DNA of 64,000 nt, taken from NCBI GenBank assembly GCA_017550745.1, contig JAFZOG010000041.1, forward strand, positions 22,796 through 86,795, read 5' to 3'. Every line of letters begins with the position of its first letter. Position 1 is the first letter of the stretch. Of the stretch, positions 1 through 11,065 are shown piece by piece. Under the pieces are notes generated by a model. It saw only the letters and a list, made by a program, of their open reading frames with translations, did not search any database and was not told the DNA's origin. Both the position numbers and the translations under genes were made by a program. Source of the DNA: Clostridia bacterium. Lineage in GTDB: Bacteria; Bacillota; Clostridia; Christensenellales; Aristaeellaceae.

Positions 1-3000
1 ACCGCGGCGCAAAGCCCATGGGAGGCGGTAGAAGGTTCCCTGATCGCCGATCCGGTATTTGTGCTGCGGGTGAAAGCCTCGGAAGAAGCGGACGCGGAGA
101 TCGTCGGCAAAGACGGGGCGGGCAACGTATCTTCCCTCTGGACGGCGGGTGCGGCGGATTCGTTCACCGTGAATTCCTGGAAAGAGGAGGATGACGAATA
201 CAGAACGGTCGTAACAGGCGCAGCATACAATCAAGCCGCTGACAGCGGCGAGGTGCGTTACTTAAAGGGCGCGGCCGCCGAAGTCCAAAAGAAAAACAAA
301 GCATCGGGCGAATGGGAAATTGACGAGGAAGAAACGGGCAAGCTGCAGGTGCAGGATTACGTTTGCCAGGACGATACATGGTCGCCCGTGGGCACGCTGA
401 TCGTCGATGAGGTGCTTCGCACGGCGTTCAAAACGAAGAAGTTTGACGGCGCCACCCCGACAGGCGAATATATCATCTCTGATTTTAACGGCTGGGTGCT
501 CAGCACAGACTGGGACGCCCTGAGCAAACAGGCCTCGGAGACGGAGATCAAAACAGAGGGCACCACGTACTATGTGCTGGAGGACGGCAAGCTGCAAAAG
601 CAGACGCCCGACGGCAAGTCCGTGCCCGCCCTGATCCGCGCGAAAATCATACAGAACAAGACGGAAACGCTGCTCAACGCTTTCTTCATTCCGCATTATT
701 ATGAGCCGGTGGAGGATAAGAACAATCTGTCGACCATAGAGCTGACGGAGGATGTGGCGGCTGACTACTGCGACGTGAAGCTCCCGCAGTCCTCCGAAGA
801 TCCCAATCCTGTCGCGGCGCGCGTCCGGCCCATCAAAGACAATGTGAAGAGCGAAGTGGTGATCGGCTCGGATGATAATCTGGTGCTGCGCTTCGGCAAC
901 TCCCGGATGACCGAGCAGGATGATTTCACGGCGCCGGTGATGGTCTTCAACGGCCCCGTCTTCGACGTGGATCTGAATACCACCGTTTTGCCCGACACCC
1001 ACTACGTTGCCTGGCATGACGGCGAACAGTCAGTGGAGGATCTGACGTCGGCAGATGACAAACCCAGCTATCACATTACCGAAACCATGTACCTGACCAA
1101 GGATACCGGCCTGGTGGTCAATGTGAAGCAGGTGCTGGATCAAGACGGCAGGAAGAGCACGGAGTTTGCCGCCAAGTATAACGGCACGGTCTACGAATCC
1201 TTCAACAGCATCGCTACCAATCTGGAAAAGGGCAACGCGGAATTCACCATGAAAGAGCACCAGATGGTCATGCGTGAAATGCGCACCGACGTGATTGCTA
1301 CGGACCGCAACGGCTCCTACTGGTACAGAGATGAAGATCCGGAGACAGGCGCGCCGATATGGACCAACGTTTTAGACAAGGGCGGCACCGTCGTGCATCA
1401 TCCGGACATGGAGGAACAGTTCAAGGATGATCTCAATGTCAGGCGGGACGGCGTCGTTACGGTAAAGATTAAGGACGAGCTGTACCTTGACGTCCATTTC
1501 TCCAAGAACAGGGAGGACGCGAGCGACAGATATATCCTCTATTACGAATTGCCTCTGAAAACCTCGCTGGGCACCTCCTATGTGCTGGCAGGCTCCGACG
1601 GCACGGTGACGCCGGTCAAGAAAGCGGAAAGCCAGAGCGGAGGCGAAGAAGAAGACGACAACGATGATCAGGACGCTTTCACCCAAAAGCTGCTGATGTC
1701 TGCCCTGGGCGTCGAATACTACGCGCATACCATCAAGGCTGAGCTGGGCAATACGGAAAACCAGCGCAACGACATCACCGTAAAGCTCAAAGGCAGCAAG
1801 AGCAGCCTGCTGGACGGCGATCCGCAGGATACGGATGACGCGGATATCGACGCGGGAGAGACCGGCGACGTGACAATCCTCTCGGACAGCAGGGGCTCCA
1901 TCGGCACCCCGGAAAATCCGCTGGAGATCGTGGGGAAGAGCCTGAAACTGCTCGATTTGGACGGAGAGCCCGTCGTCCGCACCGATGCTTACCTCTATAT
2001 CGTAAACGGCGATATCCTCATGAGCGGCGATATCGTAGTGAATAACGCGTTTTTGGATCTGAAGACCAAGGACGGCAGCGTCATCTTCGGCAGCAAAAAG
2101 GAAGACGGCACGTATGATTTGACGTATAACCTGAGTGTCGTCAACGGCGGCAAAGCCAGTATCGCCACGAACCGTACAGCCGACGGCGGCGTCAATCCCA
2201 ACGCCGTGCGCTCGGGCAATATCGGCATCAATGCCCTGACGGTCAACGGCGAAGACGAAGAAGCGGCCCGGGAAAGCACAGCCGTTCTCAACGCCGCGGG
2301 AAGCGTTGTCATGAACCGGATGCTGGCCGGCTCGGACGATACGGCCAAGGGCCGCGCGGATATCCGCACAAAGCTGGAGACCATCGTTCAGGAACAGGTG
2401 ATCCTGCGCAACAATGCCACGGTCATCCTTGCGGCGCGCGACGACGCGGACGCCGAAGGCCAGGGCGTGAATTTCAAAGATATCGTGGAAGTGAAGGATT
2501 CCGCCCTCAGCGTGGATTATCGGAAGGAGTACGGCAATCTGACCGCCGAGAAGACGGTGACGCTGGAAAACAGCACCCTGGACATCAAGACGGCGGAGAA
2601 CACGGAATTCAGCGAAAAGCTGATTGCAAAGGGTTCTGACCTGACGGTTGACGCGGGGCAGGATGTCATCGCGGGCAGCATACTGCTTTCCGATGGGACG
2701 GAAGCCCTCCTTGCGGCTGGCGGCAATTTCAGTCAGACGGCAAGCGGCGAGGACGGGATCGGCCTGCTGGCGGATGGTTCTATCCTCACGCTGAACGCGG
2801 GCGGAAACATGGATCTCACCCACGCAGTCCTTGAAAACGCCATCGGCAGCATGAACGCAGCGGGTGAATATACCGCCAAAACGGTGACTGTCTCCGCCTC
2901 CGCGCTGGATATCCGCGGCGACGCGGGCGTAAAGATCGTCAATGACGAAAACGACGGCCTGCCTGAACCTGAAGAGGGCTTCTATCCGGTCATCGACGTG

Positions 3001-6000
3001 CTGAACAGCCGGAACAGCCAGACCGTTCAGGTTCATGGCACCGTCAGGCAGCGGGGACTGAATATCTACAGCGCCAACGGCGGCATGGATTCCTCGGATG
3101 AAAACTACAACGTATATTATTGCGCGGACACGGGGGACACCGTCTATGAGAAGGACGGCGTCTGGTATCGCTTTATCTTCGGAACCGGCGAGCATTACGG
3201 CGAAGACCGGTTCGAGGCGGTCGGTCAGCCCGAAGCCATCAGCCAGTATGAGAACAAGGGCAGCTACGGCCTGTTTGTGTACAGCCTGGCATCCGACCCC
3301 GAATACTATGGCGAAGGCCAGCGCGTATACCTGGAAATGGAGAATAAGTACTTCTACCTCGAAGCGGGCGAACTGAAGGAATACGGGACGCTGGCGGAAG
3401 GAAAATCGGAGGACTACCACGATTTCTCCGGGAGCGGAGAGGCCGGCAACACGAAACTGTACAATCTGCGAAATGTGGGCATGACCAACAAATATGATGG
3501 CTGGAACGTGAAGAATTCCGATTTCCTGGTGGACGTGCTGGGAGACATCGACGTTCGTGATACCGTGAAGATGACGGAATCCTCCTCCAGCTTCATTTCT
3601 CGCGGCGGCTCCCTGACCGTAGCCGACTACTATATGGATACGGACGGGGACGGCATCGGGGATGTTGAGGAACAGAGCCTCTGGGAGCAGATCAACAGCC
3701 TGGCGGAGAATGAGATCGACCGAACGATCCGCATCGACCACGTGGTGGTGAATCTGTCCGGCATGGATATTTCCGTGGAGGAAGAATTCATCGCTTCCAA
3801 GACCTGGTACCTGGAAGGCAGCCGCCTGTCGGCCCAGGCGGAAACCGGCGTGCAGGTCATTAACACGGGCGACACAAAATCCACCCCGGCGGTGCAGGTG
3901 TTCTGGTCCAATGAAGATCTGGCCGTTCTCAAACCGAACTCCCAGACAGAGTTCATTGAGGATCTGGGGCTGTATATCACGGCGCGCAACGGCGGCGTGG
4001 TGATCATGACCCGGGAACACAGTAACAACGACGTCAACACCACTGATTTCTACGCCACCGCCAGCACCGTGGACATTCATGCCCGCGATCAGGTGATCAT
4101 TCCCGAGGCGAAGATCAATGTGGAAAACGCCAGCAATACGCTGGGCGAAAGCCACTACTCCTATCCCAGGGGCGAGATGGGCTACGCCACCGACGGCGAT
4201 ACCGTGCCGCGCTATGACAGCGATACGGTGACCAGCGGGAAGATATTCAAGAGATCCGGCAATTACCAGGCCATGACCGAAGAAAACTTCACCCAGGCTG
4301 AACGCGCTTACGGATCTTCGATCAATATCAAATCCTCCGGCATGGTGGATACCAGCCGCGGGACGCCTCAGAACCCGACGCCCAACAGCCATGTGAGCAT
4401 CGGCAACTGGACGGTGGAAGGCGCCAGGCTGAACGACGCGGCCCGGACGCTGAATGCGGGGCAGGGCCAGACCCATGTGAATATCACATCCCTGGGCGAT
4501 ATCAGCCTGCTGTACCAGCTGAACGCGGTGGATTCCGCCGCCCGCATCGCCCAGAGTGAGCTTGCGATTGCAGACGGCAGCCATGTAACGCTGACCTCTA
4601 CCGAGGGCAGTGTGGTCATGCTGCGCGATTACGGCGATACTGCCAGCCTGGCGTCTGTGTTCAAGTACGCGAAGGGTGACCCTGTCGGGCAGAATACCAC
4701 GGTTCCCGATGTGGTGATCACGGGCGATGCGGACACAGATACCCGCTCCGAGCTGACCGTGACCAGCGGGGATGCGCTGATGGCGGCGGTGATCCGCTCC
4801 AGGCTGGCGAATGTCTCGCTGCGCTCCACCAACAGTGACGTGCTGATGGATCTGGCCGATACTGAAAAGACCAGCCTGTCCGTGACGGCGGAGCGGAATA
4901 TCGCGGCGCTGCACAAGGACAACAGCCCCTTGATCGCTTTCATGGACAAACGGGCCAATGACGGCGATGCCGGCCCCGTCGATATGCCAAAGGACGCTTC
5001 CGTCACGCTCAGCGCGGGCGGGGATATCGGTGAACGCGGGAATGACCTGCGTGTGGATATTCCTGAGACGCTGGCGCTGATGATCGGGCAGGTAACCAAT
5101 CTGTTTGTCAGCGGCTTCAGAGCCAATGAAAACGGTGAACCGGCTCCTTACCAAATCAGCGAGGGTTACAGTTCCTCTCTTGCCAGGCAGGTCACGGGTG
5201 ATTACGAGCACTACGATAAGGAAGAATACTATGCCCTTGCGCTGCAGCAGGCTGACGGGGCTGCCCTCGAAGCGGTATTGAAGGCGTCCGCCCTGCATGC
5301 GGATGAGCTGAACAAGCGGATGCAGGCTGAAAAAGACGCGCTGAATCAGGCCCAGGCCGCCATCAGCGACAATCTCAAGGCCATGGTTGACACAAAAGAA
5401 TCGATCTTTGCCGTGTCCGAGCTGCGCGAAGCGGCCGTCACCGCCAGGAATCTTCTGGAGCCCGGGGACAACCAGAGGGCGGAACTGCAGAAAGAGATCA
5501 CCACGTACGATACGCGGCTCGGCGCGGCGAAAAAGAAATATCAAACCGCCGAAGCCGCGGTGAGGGACGCCCGCGCCGCCGCGCAGACCGCGCAGGCCAA
5601 TATCAGCCTGCTGCTCCCCGAGTACGCCCTCACGTACCGGACACAGGCGGAATACACCCTGCTGGGCAGCGCGCGGTCCGACGATCAGGCGCAGTGGCAG
5701 AAGGACGCGGAAGCGGCTGTCCGGAGCGCGGCCCAGGCTGTGGGAGCGGGAGATGAGGAAGGTGCCCTTCGCGAAATCGGGAAGGCCCTTGACGCGCTGG
5801 GCAAGGCGGACAGCTATTCCGAGGCATCCCTGGAACGGTCGATCCGGATGACCCAGGAGATCAAAGCGCTGGCCAACGCGGTCACCGGAAGCGGCGGACT
5901 GAACGCGGCGGACGCGCGCTATAACGAGGCGGCGGCGGAATACGAAGCCCGGCTGAACGCCAAGATCGCGGCGCAAAGGGCGCTGGAAACCGCAAAGCAG

Positions 6001-9000
6001 GAATCTCCCGCGTCGGTGAATGACGCTGAAATCGCGCTGGCCGAGGCCGAGAACGCGGCCAATGCGGCCAAAGCGGTACTGGAAGTCCGTGAAGCAGAAA
6101 TGCTCCGGGCCGGGCAGATGCTGAAAACGGCCCGCGACAGCAGCGTCAGGGCGGATGAAATGGGCTATCTGCTCAGCAACACCAACGTTGATCCCGACGC
6201 CCGGACGCTGAACGTGGTGATCCGGCAGGCCAACGAGGGCGGAACGATCAACATCCGCAATGAAGGCGATATCAACGCGGCGATGGATCACGAAGCGGCT
6301 TCGCCGGATACAGCCGATATCACCATCGGTACTGTATACAGCGAGCGCGGCGATGTGAACATCGTCAATGAATTCGGCTCTATCCTGGCCGCCCAAAACG
6401 CGGATCAGGCGGAGAACATTCACGGGCGGGACATTTCCCTGCGTGCCCGGGACGCCATCGGCAGCGCCGCTGCCAGCCTTATGCTGGAAGAAACCGCGCA
6501 TACGTCGGAGCTTGTGAGCAACGCTTACATGATCTGCGGCGCGGAGGAAACGGGAACGACGGCCTTTGGCGGCGCCGTGGCCAACCATGCCGCGCAGCGC
6601 TTCAATGAGGCGGACAAGCCGCACGGCAGCCTGTATACCGGCGCGTACACCGAAGTCGGCGTAACCATGATCGACGGGAAAGGCAATCCGGCGGCATGGA
6701 AGAGCAGCGCCGGCATCGTGGGCCTGCGTTTTGACACCCTGCGCGTGTATGATGAAACCAAGGGCACCACGGTGAACGCCGCTGCCGGAAACGGCGGGGT
6801 TTACCTGGCTGAAAAGACCGGCGACTTCGGCGCGGGCAGGATCAGCGCCGCCAACGGCGACGTGGTGCTGAACGCGCTGACCGGCCAGGTCGCAGCAAAG
6901 GATGAACGCCTTGCCGTAAACGTCGGCGGTGAAATGACCGTCAACGGCAAAGGCAGCGTAAACCTGACCGCCGAAGGCGGTCTGACGCTGCGGCTCAATA
7001 CCGAAGCCAACCGCGTGGAGGTCAGCACCAAGGACGGAACCGCCGGAAACGTCACGGTGATCAGCACAGGCGTAAATCCCCTGACCGGCTCGGCCCTTGC
7101 CAACGGCAGTGTGACCCTTAAGAACGGCGGAGATATCGGCACCGGCGCCGAGGCGTTCGAAATCGACACGGACGAAGCGCATGGCGGCACCGTCACCCTG
7201 AAGGGCGCCAGCATCAACGTAAACAACGCCCGGGGCGGAATTGCCGTCAATGAGATCGTGGCCGGGAAAGACCTGGATCTGACCGTGGCCGGCAGCGTTT
7301 CCGATTCCGGAAAGAACGGGCTGGACGACATCTTCGGCTATGTGGCAAACGCGCAGCAGGCCGTGACGGCTGCCGAACGCGAACTGGCCGACCGGGAAAA
7401 TGAACTGAATATGCGGGCCGCCCTGACCGACGCCTTAGGCGCGCAGAAGGCACAGAAGGAAGCCGACGCGGCGAAGGCTTTGAACAAACTGCTGACGGCT
7501 GAAAAGAGCGTGGAAGAAGCCGAAAAGAAGCTGACGGATGCCCAGGAAGCCGCCAAGAAAGCAGATCAGGCGCTTGAAAAAGCGAAGGCGAAGGAGCTGG
7601 CCGCCCAGGAGGCGCTGGCGAAGGCCGATGAAGGCCAGAAGGAGAGGGCGCAGGCCGCCGCGGACGCTGCCAAGGGAGCGGTGAATAAAGCCGAGGCCAA
7701 GGCAAAGGCCGCCGAAAAGACGCTGAACAGCGCCAAGAAGGCGGTAGAAAACGCCAAGGCCAGCGTTGAAAACGCCACGAAAGCGCTGGCCAGTGCCCAG
7801 GAAGCTGTACGGCAGGCGGAGGATGCGCTGAATGAAAACGGTTTGATGCGGGAAGCCGCCGCGGCAGCGCGGGATGCGGCAAAGGACGCTGTTGATCAGG
7901 CCGCCGAAGCGCTGCGGGTCGCCGAAGACGTGCTGGACGCCCAGCGGGATTACCGCGAGGCGCTGAACAATGCGGCGCAGGCGGACGGAAAGCTGCCGTA
8001 TGCCGACGATATGCTTGCCGCCGCCGAGAACCGGCTGGGCGCTGCGGAACAGGTGCGGAAAGCTTACGCAGCGGCCGAGCGGGCCCGAAAGGATTTGGCT
8101 GAGGCTCAGGATGGGCAGAAAGCCGCCGCTGAAACACGGAAGGCGCAAGCGGACGAGGAACTGGCCATCGCGCTTAAGGCGCTGGAGGAAACCAGCCAGA
8201 CGGTGGCGCTGATCGACGCCGCCCGGAACGCGGGAACAGCCGGGATCCTTGGCAACGACATCATGGAGCGCGTGAGAGATGTGCAGGCGCGCATGAATAA
8301 GGCTGTGGAAGCCCAGCAGTATCTGGCTGCGCATCCGGAGGATCCCGACGCCCAGGACGACGCGCAGAAAGCGCGGGACGCCCTGGCCGCAGCCAAGCAA
8401 ATGCTGAATCGCCTGGCGGGCGTAAGCGCCGCCGCGGCGAAAGCGGAAGAAAGCATTTCCGCCAACGCGCAGGCGGGAGAGACAGTGAGAAATGCCGCTC
8501 AGGCATATAATGAAGCCGTTAAGAACAAGGAGAACCTGGAAGCGGCCCTGAAGGATGATACAGCGGCGCTGGAGGAAGCCAAGCGCGTTCTTCCGGACGC
8601 TGAAAAGGCGGCAGCGGAAGCCGAAGCGGATGCGGCGGGCCTGCTGGAGGTCTACGATAAAACCACCGGGGCAATCCAGAAAGAGGCCGGTATCGCCCTG
8701 GCTTCCGCCGTCAGAAAACGGGACCAGAAGAAACAGGAGCTGGAGGATGCCCTGCAGGCTGCAAAGGACTTTGAAGAGCGGGTGCAGACGGACAGTACAA
8801 ATCTGGACATCGCCCGGCAGACCCTGGAAGCCGCTTTCGAGGCCAGGCAAAATGCCCAGGCCGATCAGGAAAGAGCGGAAACAGCGCTTCAAAACGCGCT
8901 GGCCGGCCTGGAGCAAGCGATGGCCGACCTGAACAGCGCCAGGGAGCTTTCCCAGGCTGCCGAAGCCGCCGCGGACAGAAAGAAGGAAAAAGAAGAAGCG

Positions 9001-10932
9001 CGGCAGACGCTGGACAAGGCGGAGGCGGCGCAGGAGACCGTCACAGGGCTGCTGAACGAACTGACAGGCGTTGAACAGGTAAAGGACCAGGCCCAGCGGG
9101 ACTATGACAGCGCGTATACGGAATACCTCCTTTCCAACACGAATCAGCGGATTGCGGAGGAAGGCGCCAAGGAAACGCTGGACAACCTGGCCGCGCTGGA
9201 TGGCATCACAAACACGCTTGAAAGCGCCAATGAGCGGATCCGGCAGATCCTGGCCCAGCTCAGGCAAATCACCGGAACGGACGACAGCGCAAAAGCCGCC
9301 GAAAACGCGCAAAAAGCTGTGGATGACGCGAAAGCCGCCCTGGACGCGGCCGACGCTGCCGCCCAGAGCGCTGAAACCGCGCTGGCCATGCTGGGCGAAA
9401 TTCCTCAGGACAGGACCGGCACCAGCTTCCTCCGCACGGAGGGCGCCAAGTCGGCCGCCGCCGCGATTTTTGCGGGCGGAAACGCCAGGATTGTTTCCGG
9501 CGGCAGCGTCGGCAGCCAGGATGACGCGCTGACCATGGATGTAATCGGAAATATCAATATTCAGGCAAAGGATGACGCGGTCGTCCGGTCTTCCAGGAAT
9601 ATGAATCTGGACAGCGTCGTTGCCGGAAACAGCGTGGATCTTGCGGCCCATGGCAATATCACCGCCATGGGCGGCAGTCCCGCCGTCGCCGGGGATCAGG
9701 CAAAGCTTAACGCCATTTCCACCGGAAGCGAAATCTCCGTTATTTCCGGGCAAAAGGGCGCTCCCCTGCCGGTGAGCGCCAGGGAGATCGGCGCCCGCGG
9801 CGACGATGTGTCGCTGAAGATCATGGGCGATGTGACCCTGAACGACATCGTGGCTGAACGGGTGAACCTCGCTGTGGACGGCAATGTGTACCGCAACAGC
9901 GGTACGCAGATTGACGCAGGCATCCTGTCCATCAACGCCCGCGGCAATATCGGAACGAAGGACAATCCGATTCAGATGCATGTGGATGAGATCTCCGCCG
10001 TGGGATATAACATCTACATCAGCAACAAATCCGCCTTCCTGCTCGTGGATAAGATCACCGGCAATAACGTGGTGATCGACACCGCCGGCAGCATCAATAC
10101 CAAACTGAAAGGAATGATCACCGCCCATAACCTGACCATCCGCGCGGGATATAACATCGGCACCGCCCTGCAGCCCATTCGGCTGACGGTGGATGGCGCG
10201 CTGATTCTCCGCTCGCTCTTCGGCGGCGTCTGGTATACGAATTTCTATACGCCTTCGGACGACGAGGAAGAAGAAGAGGCGCAGGAAGCGATTCACAGCG
10301 ATTACGCATGGAGGCTGCTTGTGGATCCGATCACGAAAACGCAGGTGGCGGGCATGTTCGCCGAGGACGCGGAACTGCGGGTGACCAATACCGTTCACTA
10401 CGTCCGTCTTAAGTATGCCGACCTGCTCAAGGATATCCCGGGATGCGGCTGCGAGAATCTGAGCGTATACAGCAAGGAATGCAGCGGCGCGGACAACGCG
10501 GAGGTCTTCAGGACGCTGATCGGCAGCGCGGGCCAGGAGAGTGAAAAACTCCTCTGGACCCTGATCGCCGACGGGAAAACAATGTTTGACTTCGCGCTGG
10601 GCATCTTCTCCGCCCACACCCCCGTATGCGAAAGCGAAATGCGCTTTGAGTTCGACGTGGCGGGCCTGGGCGGCGCTTCCGGCACGATGGAAGGCACCAG
10701 TGTATACGTGCTGGTGAATGTGGGCGGAAAGCTGATTTGTGTACGGGCCGCCGTGCAGGAAGGAAAAATCCGCATGACGCTGGATCCTTCGGACGGGCTG
10801 AACGTGGGCAACAGCTTCATGCAATTCGTGATCGTGAATGAAAAGACGTTCACGGATCTGTTTGAAAGCGGGAGCATGATTGCCTGCAGCGTGATGGACG
10901 AAAACGGCCGCGCCGTAAGCTCCACGAGATAA
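1..10932 (+). CDS. Giant secreted adhesin-like protein, 5'-partial
   Basis: The reading frame is open from base 1, so the gene continues upstream; more than 3,640 residues are visible, ending at TAA 10930-10932. The frame reads through position 61 without a good start context. From the left edge to about nt 5230 it is a long beta-rich region of short N/G/D-rich repeats (AGGNF-, ITSLGDI-like turns), as in filamentous-haemagglutinin or autotransporter-type beta-helices. Two Ala/Glu/Lys-rich coiled coils follow at about nt 5250-6170 and 7330-9400, separated by another beta region. A third beta stretch runs from about 9420 to 10240, followed by a 200-residue globular C-terminus with several cysteines. 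I see no LPXTG, SLH or C-terminal membrane anchor. The role is probably cell-surface adhesion or scaffolding, but the specific function is unknown. Confidence 0.8.
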   Translation, partial: TAAQSPWEAVEGSLIADPVFVLRVKASEEADAEIVGKDGAGNVSSLWTAGAADSFTVNSWKEEDDEYRTVVTGAAYNQAADSGEVRYLKGAAAEVQKKNKASGEWEIDEEETGKLQVQDYVCQDDTWSPVGTLIVDEVLRTAFKTKKFDGATPTGEYIISDFNGWVLSTDWDALSKQASETEIKTEGTTYYVLEDGKLQKQTPDGKSVPALIRAKIIQNKTETLLNAFFIPHYYEPVEDKNNLSTIELTEDVAADYCDVKLPQSSEDPNPVAARVRPIKDNVKSEVVIGSDDNLVLRFGNSRMTEQDDFTAPVMVFNGPVFDVDLNTTVLPDTHYVAWHDGEQSVEDLTSADDKPSYHITETMYLTKDTGLVVNVKQVLDQDGRKSTEFAAKYNGTVYESFNSIATNLEKGNAEFTMKEHQMVMREMRTDVIATDRNGSYWYRDEDPETGAPIWTNVLDKGGTVVHHPDMEEQFKDDLNVRRDGVVTVKIKDELYLDVHFSKNREDASDRYILYYELPLKTSLGTSYVLAGSDGTVTPVKKAESQSGGEEEDDNDDQDAFTQKLLMSALGVEYYAHTIKAELGNTENQRNDITVKLKGSKSSLLDGDPQDTDDADIDAGETGDVTILSDSRGSIGTPENPLEIVGKSLKLLDLDGEPVVRTDAYLYIVNGDILMSGDIVVNNAFLDLKTKDGSVIFGSKKEDGTYDLTYNLSVVNGGKASIATNRTADGGVNPNAVRSGNIGINALTVNGEDEEAARESTAVLNAAGSVVMNRMLAGSDDTAKGRADIRTKLETIVQEQVILRNNATVILAARDDADAEGQGVNFKDIVEVKDSALSVDYRKEYGNLTAEKTVTLENSTLDIKTAENTEFSEKLIAKGSDLTVDAGQDVIAGSILLSDGTEALLAAGGNFSQTASGEDGIGLLADGSILTLNAGGNMDLTHAVLENAIGSMNAAGEYTAKTVTVSASALDIRGDAGVKIVNDENDGLPEPEEGFYPVIDVLNSRNSQTVQVHGTVRQRGLNIYSANGGMDSSDENYNVYYCADTGDTVYEKDGVWYRFIFGTGEHYGEDRFEAVGQPEAISQYENKGSYGLFVYSLASDPEYYGEGQRVYLEMENKYFYLEAGELKEYGTLAEGKSEDYHDFSGSGEAGNTKLYNLRNVGMTNKYDGWNVKNSDFLVDVLGDIDVRDTVKMTESSSSFISRGGSLTVADYYMDTDGDGIGDVEEQSLWEQINSLAENEIDRTIRIDHVVVNLSGMDISVEEEFIASKTWYLEGSRLSAQAETGVQVINTGDTKSTPAVQVFWSNEDLAVLKPNSQTEFIEDLGLYITARNGGVVIMTREHSNNDVNTTDFYATASTVDIHARDQVIIPEAKINVENASNTLGESHYSYPRGEMGYATDGDTVPRYDSDTVTSGKIFKRSGNYQAMTEENFTQAERAYGSSINIKSSGMVDTSRGTPQNPTPNSHVSIGNWTVEGARLNDAARTLNAGQGQTHVNITSLGDISLLYQLNAVDSAARIAQSELAIADGSHVTLTSTEGSVVMLRDYGDTASLASVFKYAKGDPVGQNTTVPDVVITGDADTDTRSELTVTSGDALMAAVIRSRLANVSLRSTNSDVLMDLADTEKTSLSVTAERNIAALHKDNSPLIAFMDKRANDGDAGPVDMPKDASVTLSAGGDIGERGNDLRVDIPETLALMIGQVTNLFVSGFRANENGEPAPYQISEGYSSSLARQVTGDYEHYDKEEYYALALQQADGAALEAVLKASALHADELNKRMQAEKDALNQAQAAISDNLKAMVDTKESIFAVSELREAAVTARNLLEPGDNQRAELQKEITTYDTRLGAAKKKYQTAEAAVRDARAAAQTAQANISLLLPEYALTYRTQAEYTLLGSARSDDQAQWQKDAEAAVRSAAQAVGAGDEEGALREIGKALDALGKADSYSEASLERSIRMTQEIKALANAVTGSGGLNAADARYNEAAAEYEARLNAKIAAQRALETAKQESPASVNDAEIALAEAENAANAAKAVLEVREAEMLRAGQMLKTARDSSVRADEMGYLLSNTNVDPDARTLNVVIRQANEGGTINIRNEGDINAAMDHEAASPDTADITIGTVYSERGDVNIVNEFGSILAAQNADQAENIHGRDISLRARDAIGSAAASLMLEETAHTSELVSNAYMICGAEETGTTAFGGAVANHAAQRFNEADKPHGSLYTGAYTEVGVTMIDGKGNPAAWKSSAGIVGLRFDTLRVYDETKGTTVNAAAGNGGVYLAEKTGDFGAGRISAANGDVVLNALTGQVAAKDERLAVNVGGEMTVNGKGSVNLTAEGGLTLRLNTEANRVEVSTKDGTAGNVTVISTGVNPLTGSALANGSVTLKNGGDIGTGAEAFEIDTDEAHGGTVTLKGASINVNNARGGIAVNEIVAGKDLDLTVAGSVSDSGKNGLDDIFGYVANAQQAVTAAERELADRENELNMRAALTDALGAQKAQKEADAAKALNKLLTAEKSVEEAEKKLTDAQEAAKKADQALEKAKAKELAAQEALAKADEGQKERAQAAADAAKGAVNKAEAKAKAAEKTLNSAKKAVENAKASVENATKALASAQEAVRQAEDALNENGLMREAAAAARDAAKDAVDQAAEALRVAEDVLDAQRDYREALNNAAQADGKLPYADDMLAAAENRLGAAEQVRKAYAAAERARKDLAEAQDGQKAAAETRKAQADEELAIALKALEETSQTVALIDAARNAGTAGILGNDIMERVRDVQARMNKAVEAQQYLAAHPEDPDAQDDAQKARDALAAAKQMLNRLAGVSAAAAKAEESISANAQAGETVRNAAQAYNEAVKNKENLEAALKDDTAALEEAKRVLPDAEKAAAEAEADAAGLLEVYDKTTGAIQKEAGIALASAVRKRDQKKQELEDALQAAKDFEERVQTDSTNLDIARQTLEAAFEARQNAQADQERAETALQNALAGLEQAMADLNSARELSQAAEAAADRKKEKEEARQTLDKAEAAQETVTGLLNELTGVEQVKDQAQRDYDSAYTEYLLSNTNQRIAEEGAKETLDNLAALDGITNTLESANERIRQILAQLRQITGTDDSAKAAENAQKAVDDAKAALDAADAAAQSAETALAMLGEIPQDRTGTSFLRTEGAKSAAAAIFAGGNARIVSGGSVGSQDDALTMDVIGNINIQAKDDAVVRSSRNMNLDSVVAGNSVDLAAHGNITAMGGSPAVAGDQAKLNAISTGSEISVISGQKGAPLPVSAREIGARGDDVSLKIMGDVTLNDIVAERVNLAVDGNVYRNSGTQIDAGILSINARGNIGTKDNPIQMHVDEISAVGYNIYISNKSAFLLVDKITGNNVVIDTAGSINTKLKGMITAHNLTIRAGYNIGTALQPIRLTVDGALILRSLFGGVWYTNFYTPSDDEEEEEAQEAIHSDYAWRLLVDPITKTQVAGMFAEDAELRVTNTVHYVRLKYADLLKDIPGCGCENLSVYSKECSGADNAEVFRTLIGSAGQESEKLLWTLIADGKTMFDFALGIFSAHTPVCESEMRFEFDVAGLGGASGTMEGTSVYVLVNVGGKLICVRAAVQEGKIRMTLDPSDGLNVGNSFMQFVIVNEKTFTDLFESGSMIACSVMDENGRAVSSTR

Positions 10933-10948
10933 CAATAACAAACGACAA

Positions 10949-10987
10949 AAAAGGAGTTTTCCACGATTTGAGTGGAAAACTCCTTTT
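10949..10987. terminator. Bidirectional intrinsic terminator
   Basis: A perfect 16-bp stem (10949-10964 with 10972-10987) has a 7-nt loop. The arms start with A-runs and end in TTTT, so the stem-loop can act on both strands. It closes the giant plus-strand gene and could also stop minus-strand glgA transcripts. Confidence 0.85.
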
Positions 10988-11002
10988 AGGTTTTTGAAAA
11001 AT

Positions 11003-11051
11003 CCTTGGGATGCATCGAAGGGCCGCGGCCCTTCGATTATAAATCCGCAGG
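11003..11051. repeat. Dispersed palindromic element, copy 1
   Basis: The core is a perfect 24-bp palindrome (11014-11037, ATCGAAGGGCCG and its mirror). The same core and its flanks (GGGATGC on one side, ATCCGCAGG on the other) recur inverted at 35428-35475. The element lies between glgA and the giant gene with no coding potential of its own. Confidence 0.75.
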
Positions 11052-11065
11052 GGCCGAAGCGCCCG

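Noticed and set aside
1372-7182. A 1936-codon minus-strand open frame opposite the giant gene
   Set aside because: It is a shadow of strong codon bias on the plus strand: low-complexity His/Arg/Gly-rich composition, no ribosome site and no domain. The same applies to the frame at 7435-10941.
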